DNA from: Paraburkholderia xenovorans LB400
Lineage (GTDB): Bacteria > Pseudomonadota > Gammaproteobacteria > Burkholderiales > Burkholderiaceae
DNA: 64,000 nucleotides
Assembly (NCBI RefSeq): GCF_000013645.1
Contig: NC_007951.1
Span: forward strand, 744,001-808,000
Reading direction: 5' to 3'
A model generated the notes under the pieces. The model was not told the DNA's origin and did no database searches. It saw only the letters and a program-made list of their open reading frames with translations. Positions 47,127 through 58,924 of this stretch are shown piece after piece. Position numbers and translations under genes: made by a program. Position 1 is the first letter of the stretch. The number at the start of each line of letters is the position of its first letter.

Positions 47127-47149
47127 TGCCGAACAGGCTCAGTCCGGCA
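47127..47149 (-). terminator. Stem-loop at the end of the 52-aa gene, target of the group II intron
   Basis: An 8-bp stem with one G-U pair (TGCCGGAC / GTTCGGCA, loop of 7) overlaps the stop codon of the small gene. In the intron-free sequence it would be followed by GC and then TTT, a plausible Rho-independent terminator. The intron lies between the stem and the T run. Confidence 0.55.
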
Positions 47150-47297
47150 TGAGTCTTGCGCTCAGCACAATGCCCCGTTCGTCAATCCATACAGTTTCTA
47201 GGAGCTTTTCGCGATACTTGTCAGGCTCTGATTCAATCAATATTTCCTCGTCCATCCCGCGCTCTTCCAATGCTTTTAACAGATCTTTAACTTTCAT
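47139..47297 (-). CDS. Small acidic protein of unknown function (52 aa)
   Basis: Starts at ATG 47297 with an excellent AGGAGGAAAGGC ribosome-binding region (AGGAGG seven bases before the start). Sequence features: KVKDLLKALEERGMDEEILI, then DKYREKLLETVWIDERGIVL, ending SARLMPD; helical, highly charged, no membrane segment. Family not recognised. The strong initiation site and terminator-like stem at its end argue for a real gene. It may belong to an island whose other genes were lost to insertion sequences. Confidence 0.65.
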   Translation of the reverse strand: MKVKDLLKALEERGMDEEILIESEPDKYREKLLETVWIDERGIVLSARLMPD

Positions 47298-47625
47298 GCC
47301 TTTCCTCCTCGATTTGCGCCGGTTGACGCGTTGTATGATCCGTGCGTAGCCCGCTGCACCAGCGTTCCCTCGCCTAATACACGGCGACCGTCCGCGCTGC
47401 ATTTCGTTAGTTTAGCCGACCGGGCCGCGTGGCATTGCGGTTGCCAAGAAAACCCTAGATGCCACTCCGAAGGCTTTCATTCGATTACCTTACCAAACCT
47501 GCCGTGCACAGCGCATGCGCTCATCGTCGAATTGACACGCCGCGATGAAGTCACACGATTGGAGGTCGTCTCATCGGGGCGGAAAATTCTTGGAAAAGAC
47601 CTTGTCGGTCTGCCGCTTGACGTTG
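47298..47625. other. Upstream region of the 52-aa gene; possible gene remnant on the + strand
   Basis: The + frame just before the IS3 relic reads HALIVELTRRDEVTRLEVVS, then SGRKILGKDLVGLPLDVV, which looks coding but is cut at 47626 by the relic's end. No family recognised. Confidence 0.35.
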
Positions 47626-47980
47626 TGACCTTGCCCCTGTTTGACGAATCCCATAACCGAGGGAGTTGTGCGGCCTCGTCTTGGTGAGCTGTCAGCCGGT
47701 TCTTCTCGAACGCCATGGGCTGACGTAGTCGAGTGTAACCGGCGTGCGTTGGAAAAGCCCAGTCAGTCAATCACCTCATCCGTTGCGGCACGCCGCGTGC
47801 GTGGCGAAGTGTCGTTCAGGCATGTGTGCTATCTTCAGCGAACCCCACAGACTTTCCGTGGCGCGTTGACCCAACAATCGCCACGTCGGCTCATCGATCA
47901 ACGTATGCCACAGGCCTTCCGCGTGTCCTGAAACAGGAGCTGCATACTGTTTAGGTTCCAGGAGTCGTTGCAACATCTGA
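47626..47980 (-). pseudogene. Degenerate IS3-family right-end fragment
   Basis: Begins with TGACCTTGCCCC, the same terminal repeat as the complete IS3 element at 38459-39745. The minus strand reads backward through shifted frames of OrfB (ATESLWGSLKIAHMPERHF matches the DDE glutamate region). Only about 350 bases remain and frames are broken. Confidence 0.8.
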
Positions 47981-47983
47981 TGT

Positions 47984-48700
47984 TTATGACGCGAGTAGTA
48001 GATGTCTCAGTGCTTCTGCTGGCGCTTTCCATCCAAGGCTTTTACGCGGTCTGCAATTCAGTGCGTATGCGGCGGCATCGAGTTCACTCTCCGTGTACCG
48101 ACTGATGTCATTGCCTTTGGGAAAGTATTGACGTAACGGACCGTTCGTATTCTCGTTGGTCTCACGTTGCCACGGGCTTTGAGGATCGCCGAAATAGATT
48201 TCCAGACCTGTATCGATTCGACTGCACATGCTGGGCCGTCTCTGCGCCTTAGTCCCGTGAGTGATCGTCTCAACCGTTCTGGTACTAACACGATCTTCGC
48301 AGCTATGGCATTGCGGACAGCCGCCGCTCCATAACCCGCCAGCGGCGGCCCATTCTTGATTCGCACGCCGTTGTCATGGCCCTCCATAGGTCGGAGATGC
48401 AGCAACATTGTAAAGCGGCTGGTACGCTCGACCAGCGTGCCCACTGCGGATCGGTTAAGGCCGATGATCAGGTCACCTTCCCAGTGATCCGGGACAGCAC
48501 GATCAGCAGTGTGAGCCGGTCGTTCACTGATCATGACCTCCGGAGTGAGGGAGTGCTTTCCACGCTGTTGCATCCTGGCTCGAGGCAAACGAAGTGCACG
48601 GCCCGTACATGCCAGACCGGCAATGGTGGGGATCTGTTGTCGTTTCCAACGTTGCAAACGACGCGTTGCTGCAGGCGGTCCACACGAACCAATTTTCCAC
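47984..48700 (-). pseudogene. IS30-family transposase relic
   Basis: Two frames together give the DDE core: MISERPAHTADRAVPDHWEG, DLIIGLNRSAVGTLVERTSR (from ~48535 downward), then, after a frameshift near 48230, DTGLEIYFGDPQSPWQR, ETNENTNGPLRQYFPKG and ALNCRPRKSLGWKAPAEAL. N-terminal helix-turn-helix region is garbled. Not functional. Confidence 0.85.
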
Positions 48701-48824
48701 CGCAATAGCATCTCGGCGGCAAACAGGGCCGCTCGTTCGAACCTAGGGAAGATTTGCAAAAAGTCCTGCCGTCGACGTACGGTTGCACTATCCTGGTAGA
48801 TAGGAAAGTTTAAGGGGTGCCTCG

Positions 48825-49797
48825 ATGACGCAACTTGGCCTTGGTCTGGATCTGTCAACGAAACGTACCCGAAAACGGGAATTTCTCGATGAGATGAGGT
48901 GCGTTGTGCCATGGTCGAGGTTGATTGCGTTGATCGAATCGCACTATCCGAAGAAGACTGGACGGCCGCCGTTCCCGATTGCGACGATGCTGCAGATCCA
49001 CTTCATGCAGCAGTGGTTTGGTCTGTCAGACCCGGCGATGGCCGGCGATGGAAGAGGCGCTTTATGACGCATCACTGTATCGTGAGTTTGCGGGGCTAGA
49101 CGGCGGGATGACGCGTTTGCCGGACGAGGGCACGATTCTCCGGTTTCGCCACCTGCTCGAAACGCTCGGCCTGGCTGCGCAGATGCTCACGCTGGTCAAT
49201 GAGATCTTGAGCGAGCAAGGCTTGATGCTTAAAACACGGTCGGCTGTCGACGCTACCTCGATCTCTGCACCCAGCTCTGCGAAGAACGGCTCTGGTACAC
49301 GAGACCCGGAAATACACCAGACGAAGAAGGGAAATCAGTGGTACTTCGGGATGAAAGCGCATGTCGGCGTGGATGCAGACTCGGGGCTGGTGCACGCCGT
49401 CGTCGGTACTGCGGCCAACGTTCACGACATCAACGCGGCCGAAGCGTTGTTGCACGGCAGGAAATGGATGTGTACGCTGACGCCGGATATCAGGGTATCG
49501 AAACGCACTGCAAGGCAAAGGCGGTTCGCTGGCATGTCGCGATGCGGCCAGGCAGGCGTAGACAACTGGACCTGAACGATCGCCCGGACGCGATTCGTTC
49601 AGATTGAACGTCTGAAGGTCGGCGTCCGCGCCAAGGTCGAACATCCGTTCCGAGTCCTCAAGCAGCAGTTTGGCTACACGAAGACCCGGTACCGGGGTTT
49701 GATGAAAAACACCGCCCAGATCACGATACTAATTGCGCTGGGTAACCTGTGGATGGCACGCAAGGTTTTGCGGAAACGTGAAATGCTCGGAGATTGA
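48825..49797 (+). pseudogene. IS5-family transposase with internal 10-bp insertion and further frameshifts
   Basis: Start frame: MTQLGLGLDLSTKRTRKREF and GRPPFPIATMLQIHFMQQWF. At ~49040 a 10-base near-repeat (GGCGATGGCC unit) shifts the frame; the next frame has MEEALYDASLYREFAGLDGG, GTILRFRHLLETLGLAAQM and YFGMKAHVGVDADSGLVHAV. Further breaks at ~49465 and ~49600 precede VKVGVRAKVEHPFRVLKQQF-like sequence (KVGVRAKVEHPFRVLKQQFG) and NTAQITILIALGNLWMARK. IS5-group DDE transposase, dead. Confidence 0.88.
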
Positions 49798-50159
49798 GGC
49801 CACAAGTCTCAGCAAACAAGGGGCGTCGCGCTTCAGAAGCCGGACGACCAGCCTGTCGGCAGATTCTCATCTCTGACTCGGTTCAAGTGGCAAGAGATCT
49901 GCGCTCTGAAAACGCGTTGTGCAGACCTTCCCTAATTCGCTCCGCGTCCAACGCGGGCAAAGGCATAGCGACTCAACCGCTCGTCGCACTGCGTCCGCGC
50001 TGCCGCGCAAAGATAGTTCGCCGCGTGTTCTGCCCGCTCCCTCATCGTGTGCTCCGCATGCATGTACCGCGAAGGTCCGCAAGCACGTTAGACAAACGAA
50101 GCTCTTTCTCAAACATTGCGCTGGCTCCGAGCCGCGCGCTTGGCCGCAGCAGTTCCACT
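49798..50159. other. Unassigned stretch between IS5 relic and IS21 element
   Basis: About 360 GC-rich bases. Open frames on both strands are short and arginine-rich, typical of non-coding GC-rich DNA. Nothing supported. Confidence 0.4.
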
Positions 50160-50342
50160 TGCCGCGCGTCAAACAAGATGAGAGCAGCGCGTCAATCTGG
50201 ATGAGAGTACTGGCGTTGCGGCAGCGGTGGAGGGCGTAGCCCGGAACCGCTGCCGCAACGCCGCGCCGAGGAGTCCGCCCCGCTGCCGGGGTGCCTTGTC
50301 GGTGGTCGCGGTAAATCGGGTATGAACAGCTCTTCCATGTAG

Positions 50343-52720
<2,378 letters not shown>

Positions 52721-53042
52721 CCCGCTGTCTCATCCTGATTGACGCGCGGCTCGCAGGTAAAGCTAGCCGGCGTCAATCAACCCATCACCTTCCACGCCAC
52801 CCCATTCTCATCCTGATTGTCGCGCAGCCAGAATACCTGCGGCGTCACACATTACACAGCAATCCTCAACGACGGAAGGCTTCAGCTTGATTGTCGCGCG
52901 ACACCCGCTCGCCCGCGTCAATCAACACCGCGCGTCAATCAACAAACGCTTGCCAGCGTCAATCAACATCGGCATCATCATTCCTGCCGCGACATTCTCA
53001 ACTTGATTGTCGCGCGTCTCTCATCCAGATTGTCGCGCCACA
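52721..53042. repeat. Repeat-rich right terminus of IS21 copy 1
   Basis: Nine copies, in both orientations, of the motif GATTG(A/T)CGC are scattered over about 300 bases (for example in TCATCCTGATTGACGCGC, GCGTCAATCAAC, CTTGATTGTCGCGCG). The left end has only two. Such terminal repeats are IstA-binding sites in IS21 elements, but nine on one side is unusual. Confidence 0.75.
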
Positions 53043-53048
53043 TCCACT

Positions 53049-53525
53049 TTCCTGAGGAATTAACCCCTTTGTTTCGTAGTCGCGTCGAATTCGCCTTCGC
53101 GCTCTCCGCGAAATGGAAAACGACTGCTGCCTCGGTGGTAACAGATGACAAAGCCCATCGCGGGTGCGATTCGACTGCTTCTCTTCTCGACCCGTTGTCT
53201 TGACTTCGTGATGAACGTGGCGTGCTGAAGTTATCGGGATGCTGCTTGGCGACGTGAATTATGCCAGCCGTCTAGCAGACGTTCTGATGCTTCATCGGCA
53301 TGGGCGCGTTGGACATGGCTGCCGTAGGGAGGCTTCTCGAGCGCAGCATTGCAGACATCAAATATATGGAGATAGACGTCGCGTTACCGGTTTTTATATA
53401 TAAGTAATACTAATTATCAGAATGAGGAATGATCGCATAGAAGATTTTTATGTTTACCGTATGAAGTCAAACCAAAGGAAAACAAATGAAACAGGTCAAG
53501 GCGCTGTTTTCTCTTACGGGTACAC
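53049..53525. other. Island intergenic region with AT-rich tract
   Basis: No gene supported. An AT-rich stretch at ~53390-53430 followed by AAAGGAAAACAAATG at 53474-53488 looks like a promoter and ribosome-binding region for the gene downstream. The ORF from that ATG (53486) runs only 61 codons in a different frame from the NERD sequence. Confidence 0.45.
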
Positions 53526-54116
53526 GTGCACCCAACGCTGCCGCATGCCGGCAAGAACTGGCCGTTGAGCGCGCGGGACTCGCCAGCGACCGCAATGGCT
53601 GGAAAAGGCATCAACGCAGTTTGTCTCTTCCGTTATCAAAGAAGATGGCATCAATCGTGCTTCATACTTGAGCACGCGCCCGGCACGCGCAATCCTATGA
53701 CGTGGACAGAGTGTCTTGCTGTGACTGCGTTTGGCGCATTTGTCATTGATCGATACGATTGGACCGGGACCGTGAAGCGCTCGTCAAACGACGAGGAGCT
53801 TCTTGTACATGAAAGGCTTGGTGTTGTCTCGGTGCAGACGTCTCCGTTGCGCAGGGCAAAGCCCGCCCTGCGACACCTGCGTGGTCTACTGATCGAATAC
53901 GACTGCCCGGTTGAATGCATTGCGGTATTCGCTGCACCGCATTGCGCGCTTGATCCCACCTTGCCGGAAACAACTCTGCAAGCGTCAGAGCTTCACCATT
54001 TTATGCGCACGCGGTTCAACCGCTTTCGCGACAGTCATCGCCAGTATCTCGATTCGGAAAGAATCGCCGCGTATTTGCAGTTGCATTGTACCGATTGGGG
54101 CGAGAATTGCGTATAG
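53526..54116 (+). pseudogene. Divergent NERD-domain gene, probably decayed
   Basis: The frame aligns residue by residue with the NERD protein at 58925: HAPGTRNPMTWTECLAVTAF and GAFVIDRYDWTG correspond to HAPGSTFPTAEIDHLAITPF and GVFVVETKHWAG, and the C-terminal halves also match (VFAAPHCALDPTLPETTL against VFSHDAAMVAPTLPTALL). The catalytic acidic and lysine positions of NERD nucleases (EID...E.K) are replaced (TEC...D.Y). The best ribosome-binding site (53474-53480, start 53486) is in another frame, suggesting an N-terminal frameshift. Function probably lost or altered. Confidence 0.6.
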
Positions 54117-54590
54117 GGCGAAATGTTAGCGAACGGCGTTGGTCGTCGTGCAACCTGATGGCACTTCATGATCTTGACGAGTTTCTCCGCCATGCCATTA
54201 TTGTTTTTGGGGGGCTTAAGCGCTAGACGAGGTAGGTGGCAAACCTGCGGTATTCCCGGGCAGATGCTGGCTGTTCTCCGTAAGCTGGTAATGTAATTAG
54301 GTTCTCTAAAAGTGGATTCGCGGTAGTCGCGAGGATGCTCTGTATGGGACGAAACACGAAATCACCCGAAACGCGGGCGCCTGTCAGTTCTGGTCATATA
54401 CTGGATTCACCTCGACGCAGCGACCGTGGCGGTATAGCGCCACGCGCTCATCCAAAAGAATCGGCCGAGCCGAATGCGAGAGGCGTCGAGGGTCAAAGGA
54501 GTTGTGCCCGGGCGCTCCCCGCTGGCTTCCGACCACAAGAGCGTCGAGCTCGGCTAACTCGTTGGCCTCCCAAACCCAGTGGCTGATAGG
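54117..54590. other. Unassigned stretch downstream of the small partner gene
   Basis: About 470 bases; a + frame from 54335 lacks coding character. No feature seen. Confidence 0.35.
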
Positions 54591-54959
54591 TCAGATACAA
54601 AGCGTTTTTGCGAACCGATACTTACCGTTCTCATCGTTGGCAAGCCGATCCCGTCTAATGCGAACACTAAGTTCACTCAGCTGATTGCGGAGGAAACCGG
54701 ATTCCAGTAGCACCATTCTGATGCAGGTGATTTCCAGGAGAAGTAATTCAACATCAACGCATCGCTTCGAGCGCGCTTGGATAAAGCCCGCAAGCAGAGC
54801 CAGATCCAGGTCCGGCAGCCGGCCTGGAAGCGATGAGTACGGAGCTATGGATCGTTCAAATTCGAGCCAGACGTTTGACATGATGGCGCGCATCATGTCG
54901 TTGCATCCGATCTTGTCGGCGCAACGCTTGACTTGCTTGAGGAGTGAGGAATCGGACAT
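54591..54959 (-). CDS. Unknown protein encoded directly downstream of the integrase
   Basis: 122 aa, largely helical and leucine-rich (LPDLDLALLAGFIQARSKR, VDVELLLLEITCIRMVLLES), no signal peptide or membrane segment. GAGAGG precedes the ATG. It starts nine bases after the integrase stop, so the two form an operon; a recombination helper or directionality role is possible but unproven. Family not recognised. Confidence 0.6.
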   Translation of the reverse strand: MSDSSLLKQVKRCADKIGCNDMMRAIMSNVWLEFERSIAPYSSLPGRLPDLDLALLAGFIQARSKRCVDVELLLLEITCIRMVLLESGFLRNQLSELSVRIRRDRLANDENGKYRFAKTLCI

Positions 54960-54968
54960 GGAGGCCTC

Positions 54969-56066
54969 TCAAGTTTTGGAAGGGTGCTCTTCCATTAGTG
55001 CGTCGTCAGCCGGACATGCCAGATCGTGCGTCCCATTGGGCAGGCCGATAGGATAGCCGCTTAGCGCGCCATGTCGACGTTTTGCCAGAAGGCGCGCTGT
55101 TGCCCGGGGTAGTTTGCTCGGCGCGCGGCGACGATCGGCTTCGATATGGTGCACTGATATATGCCCCTCGAACCTCGCCCGGATCGGCTGGCAATAGTGT
55201 CCAAGAATCATCTGGATGCGGCTGGGGCCGTGTCCAAGCGATTCGCTCAGTTCCGCAAGAACCTCGTAGGGGGCCATTCCCGCCTCCAGCATTTCGAGTG
55301 CACTCTTGAGCGCATATGTGTAACGAAGCGAATGAAAGCTGGTTGGCCCGACCATACCAGCCCTGCGCAGTAGTGCTTTGAGTCGATTCATTGCGGATTT
55401 GAGTGTCTTGCCGTTGCCAGTAATCAATTCGAGATTGTGTTCGCGCGCGTACGCGAGTGCGGAACGGATCGCTTCGATCGTCTGCGGGCGCTCGCACTCG
55501 ATGATCCGCACGTGCCTCGGCCTTGCGTTTTTCGAGCCACGCATCAGCGGAAGCGTGGAATCGCCGCGAACGAGTGCGTCAAGCCACATTCCGAGATCGC
55601 GCGCACACATCAGTGCCTCCTTGCGTCGGAGTCCGAGGTGCAGGGCGAGCGATATCATGTGCATGAGCCCCTGATCTATCCATTTAGCTTTGCCGATCAA
55701 CTCGTCAATTTCGGTCGGGTTCATGGCGCGTTTTGTCCCCTTCCGTATTCGTCGAACGAGCTGAAGTTCCTTGTTGTTGCACACCTCGTCAATGTTCCGG
55801 CCGGCATGGCGCGATGTAACACGAACAGCCGAAAATATGTTCGCGAGGGTGCCCGCGGTTTTGCCCTGTGCCATGCAGTATTGGGCATAGGCATGAATCA
55901 CCCATTCCGGGATTTGACTGACCGATGCGCGTAATTCCCCCACCTGCCTGGCAAAGCGCAAAAGGCCTGTTGTATCGAACCGCCTGTTCTGCTGAGTTGC
56001 AAAGCTGCCGCCTGCTTTTTTGCTGCTTATGGCGGAATTGTGTATGGCCTTTGACATCATGCTCAT
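54969..56066 (-). CDS. Tyrosine recombinase / integrase (Integrase_1-like)
   Basis: 365 aa, CAGGAG seven bases before the ATG at 56066. N-terminal core-binding domain (~30-110), catalytic domain with arginine in LHLGLRRKEAL (~147), HSLR at 245-248, LGHG histidine at 279 and a tyrosine 12 residues later at 291 (MILGHY). The +12 spacing matches the Integrase_1 group, where LGHGDGRGRY...VY shows the same distance. All catalytic residues are therefore present. C-terminal tail is basic. Likely the integrase of the surrounding island or plasmid; no attachment site was identified. Confidence 0.85.
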   Translation of the reverse strand: MSMMSKAIHNSAISSKKAGGSFATQQNRRFDTTGLLRFARQVGELRASVSQIPEWVIHAYAQYCMAQGKTAGTLANIFSAVRVTSRHAGRNIDEVCNNKELQLVRRIRKGTKRAMNPTEIDELIGKAKWIDQGLMHMISLALHLGLRRKEALMCARDLGMWLDALVRGDSTLPLMRGSKNARPRHVRIIECERPQTIEAIRSALAYAREHNLELITGNGKTLKSAMNRLKALLRRAGMVGPTSFHSLRYTYALKSALEMLEAGMAPYEVLAELSESLGHGPSRIQMILGHYCQPIRARFEGHISVHHIEADRRRAPSKLPRATARLLAKRRHGALSGYPIGLPNGTHDLACPADDALMEEHPSKT

Positions 56067-57478
56067 GAGCTAGCTCCTGGCTGTCACCCGCATGTCAACT
56101 CATGTTCGCCCGCGGGGAAAGGCAAACACGGCCCCGGTCACGATGAGCTCGTGACAGATCCGGAATACGTTCGGATGTCTGCGATGACGGGCTTGGCCGG
56201 GGCGGGGCGAGCGCGTACGTAAGCAATTGAATTCAGGGAGGGGGCCGGGTAATGCGTTGAGCTATGGGATCCGGTTACGGATAGGCCCTTGGTGAAAGCA
56301 GGTTCTGGATGGAAAGTGGAAGTCCGCGAAGAGAAATTGCGTCAATGCGGGAGCGGTGAGCGGCGGGTGTCTGACAGAGACACTCTTTCTGCGCCCGTCA
56401 TGGGAGCCGGCACCGCGATTGGAGCGCTTGCGACCTTCATCCGGAGATGAATGAATCGCAAGGTTTGTCTTGATGGATACCGCGGTGTATATCGCAAGAA
56501 GATGCTTCCTCGACATCGGGAAGATATTGGCGGCATGGCCGCGTCACGAACACTGCTCGTATCTGGGGCGTAGGCGTCAGGGAGCGAATCCCTGGTACGT
56601 TGAAAAGACTCGCTTGTACGGAGCTTCCGTTGGCGAGCGATCACTTACCGCACAGGCGGTAACTGGTCGCGACGCGACACCGACTGCGCGTGCTGGCCTG
56701 AAAGAGTGAGAGAGGCACCACGCGAATGACGCTGTGGGAACTTCTTGCTTTGGAAAAGGCTCTGGCTCGATTGAGCCGTGCACGCCCGATTCATGTTGAT
56801 GCTGCTAACACGAACTTGGCAAAGTGCTTTGCTTCGCCGTGAGGCTGAGCAATGCTTGTATAGAAATTGGGCTAAAAAGCCCCCAACCCCCAGCAAGGGG
56901 TGTAATGGTCGATGCTCGTGACGTGAGCGAACGGTACTGCAATCATTAGAACATAGCTGCAGAGATAGCAAAAGGGGGGTGTCGCTTTCGCACAAAAAGC
57001 AGGTCGCCGCAGCATGGGCAACGTCCTCGAGTGGCCCGCGACGCAACACTAGGTGGTGACCTTCGATCGCACACCAGTCCACGGTCGGCGATTACGTTCG
57101 GCCCCCATCCTGGCGCGCTTCCTTGCCTGACCAACGGGTTGGCGGCGTACGTCACTGCGAATGGGGGACGAGAGAGATTCTGTTGTCTGGCCAACGCAGA
57201 TTTGAGCAATCGTTGAGCGAATCGTAGTCAGTCGGTGGCAGCCGCATTGTCTCAGCGCGGTACATCAGTGGGGAGTAAGGTGGCCGCCACGATCGACGCA
57301 AACAGCGTGGCCGCGTCCGCGAAGTGCTCCAACGAGAAATTGGCCGATCCGCGCAGTGCTCTGAAAAGTCGTCCCTTCCGCGCGGCCTGAAGGCTGAATA
57401 TCGCGGGCTACGTGAGCGTCAGTGTGTTCGCGCTCGGATGGGTGGCCGTCTGGAATACGGTAATTCGCGTGTCGGCCG
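56067..57478. other. Gene-poor island stretch
   Basis: About 1.4 kb without a supported gene. Overlapping open frames on both strands are short and lack conserved motifs. A double hairpin (GGGCT-AAAA-AGCCC, then ACCCC-cagcaa-GGGGT, ~56870-56901) with a T run on the minus strand is terminator-like. A minus frame near 57020 has a CPCCG motif but no start. Probably decayed sequence. Confidence 0.4.
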
Positions 57479-57724
57479 CTAGGTCGTCCGCGCATGCGGC
57501 CGTGCGAAATCCCGGTCACCGATGGTATGGCCGCAATGTGGGCAGTGCAGTTCTCTCCGGTGCAACGCGACGGCGCGCGGTTGCGGTTCCCTCTGGGACG
57601 AAGCTGCGACCGATGAACGTCGCGCAATGAGCTGCCTCCTCTGCCGGCGCGCACCACGGTCCATCATCCAGCCCATGCCTACAAACATTACATTGAGTCC
57701 AAGTAACGGCCATGCGATGTCCAT
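57479..57724 (-). CDS. Small membrane protein with C-terminal CPHCG knuckle (81 aa)
   Basis: ATG at 57724 with GGGGAG five bases upstream. One N-terminal hydrophobic segment (DIAWPLLGLNVMFVGMGWMM), a basic linker, then LHCPHCGHTIGDRDF, half of a zinc ribbon. Family not recognised. Possibly truncated at its 3' end, since only one cysteine pair is left. Base composition like the rest of the island. Confidence 0.5.
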   Translation of the reverse strand: MDIAWPLLGLNVMFVGMGWMMDRGARRQRRQLIARRSSVAASSQREPQPRAVALHRRELHCPHCGHTIGDRDFARPHARTT

Positions 57725-58237
57725 GCTGGCTCCCCGCTGTTTCGGTGTGTCGAGCATAGCATGGGTACCGTGAGCCGCCGGCTTGCCAGTTTTGACGGCG
57801 TGGGGGTATATTCACGCCTGCGTCCACAACGCATCGATCTTGCACTGCCATAGCCGTCCGTATTTTGCGATCGGCCTGTCGGCAAAGCCGTTCGCCCGGA
57901 CGCTTCTGGTTGGCTCTCTGGACACTGTACGCGCTCCTTTGGCACTGTGAGTTTTAGTGCCTGTCTTTCGGCTGTCCCTCCTCCTTCCCTTTTTTCTTCT
58001 TTGCGAACTTCTGACGGCCGTCCCAGTCCAGGCGGCGTGGAGCGTCGGCCGTTCCAACTTCACCTCTGACTGCGTCTCGATGGCATCTAGCCATCGTCTG
58101 CACACTTCCTTGCCCGTGGCGCGCGCGGCCCGATAAACAGCGCACTCAAACGGCAGCGCGCTCGCCGCGCCGCTGAACGCCGGTCGGTGCCGGTGTGGCA
58201 TCGACCAAGTCACGGAATCAATACAAGGAAAACAAAC
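57725..58237. other. Intergenic stretch upstream of the integrase-like gene
   Basis: About 510 bases. A minus-strand open frame (57812-58390) covers it but has no ribosome-binding site and overlaps the next gene's start. Nothing supported beyond the AAGGAAAAC site at 58225. Confidence 0.4.
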
Positions 58238-58861
58238 ATGTACATTCTTTACGAATACCGGTACGTGATTGCCTGCAGCAGTCTGCCGCATGAATTCAGG
58301 CGGGAATTCCGCAGGCTTGCCCGGGGCCGTGTCACGTCGACGTACGATTGGCGCACTCGGGCCAAGGATCCTGTGCCGGCTGAAACCCAATGCCGGCGGG
58401 TGGCGGAGGTATTGGCGGGTTTTGAGGCGCTGCGCGCCAGCGGGTATGCTTTACAAACACCGTGGAACTTCGGCAGCAAGCATTTGCGGGTCCTCATCAA
58501 TCGCTGGTCCACGCAGCGGCTGACATCTGAAGAGGCGGCCGAGAGGCTCGAGCATTGGCGCCAGTTTTTGCAATGGATCCGAAAGCGCCAGCTCATCGCT
58601 TTACTGAGTGCGCCTCTCACCGTGGGTGCGTCGAGTGTCGAGAGTAGACATGTCCAATGCTCGCATGCGGCAGCCTACTCGCGACCAGACATACCGATGC
58701 TCACAAGCGATAAGGTCATGGAGGCCCTCACGGAACACCGTGGCGACCTGCGCAAGGCGGCCCGCGCGCTGGGGACAACCACGCATTCTGTCTGTGAGCC
58801 CCTGAACGATGGTCAGTCACGAGAAAAGCGGCTTCCTCCCGGGCTCACGATCCTGACCTGA
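58238..58861 (+). CDS. Integrase core-binding-like protein with Fis-like C-terminal helix-turn-helix
   Basis: 207 aa, AAGGAAAACAAAC before the ATG. Residues ~40-125 (AETQCRRVAEVLAGFEALRA, LQTPWNFGSKHLRVLINRW, AAERLEHWRQFLQWIRKRQ) match the N-terminal SAM-like DNA-binding domain of tyrosine recombinases. The catalytic domain is absent. Residues ~165-195 (VMEALTEHRGDLRKAARALG) look like a Fis-type helix-turn-helix. It may be a truncated integrase or a DNA-binding regulator made from one. The site before its ATG is similar to those before the two NERD genes. Confidence 0.65.
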   Translation: MYILYEYRYVIACSSLPHEFRREFRRLARGRVTSTYDWRTRAKDPVPAETQCRRVAEVLAGFEALRASGYALQTPWNFGSKHLRVLINRWSTQRLTSEEAAERLEHWRQFLQWIRKRQLIALLSAPLTVGASSVESRHVQCSHAAAYSRPDIPMLTSDKVMEALTEHRGDLRKAARALGTTTHSVCEPLNDGQSREKRLPPGLTILT

Positions 58862-58924
58862 TGCTTGACTTCCCGTAGCGCTCGATACGCTGGGTTCACC
58901 TACATAAACAAAGGAGAAGCCAGC

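Noticed and set aside
49794..50204. Open frames on both strands between IS5 relic and IS21
   Set aside because: Arginine and serine-rich products typical of GC-rich non-coding DNA, no start signals, partly overlapping the IS21 end.
57812..58390. Minus-strand 192-aa ORF
   Set aside because: No ribosome-binding site, no motif, and it overlaps the start of the better supported gene at 58238.
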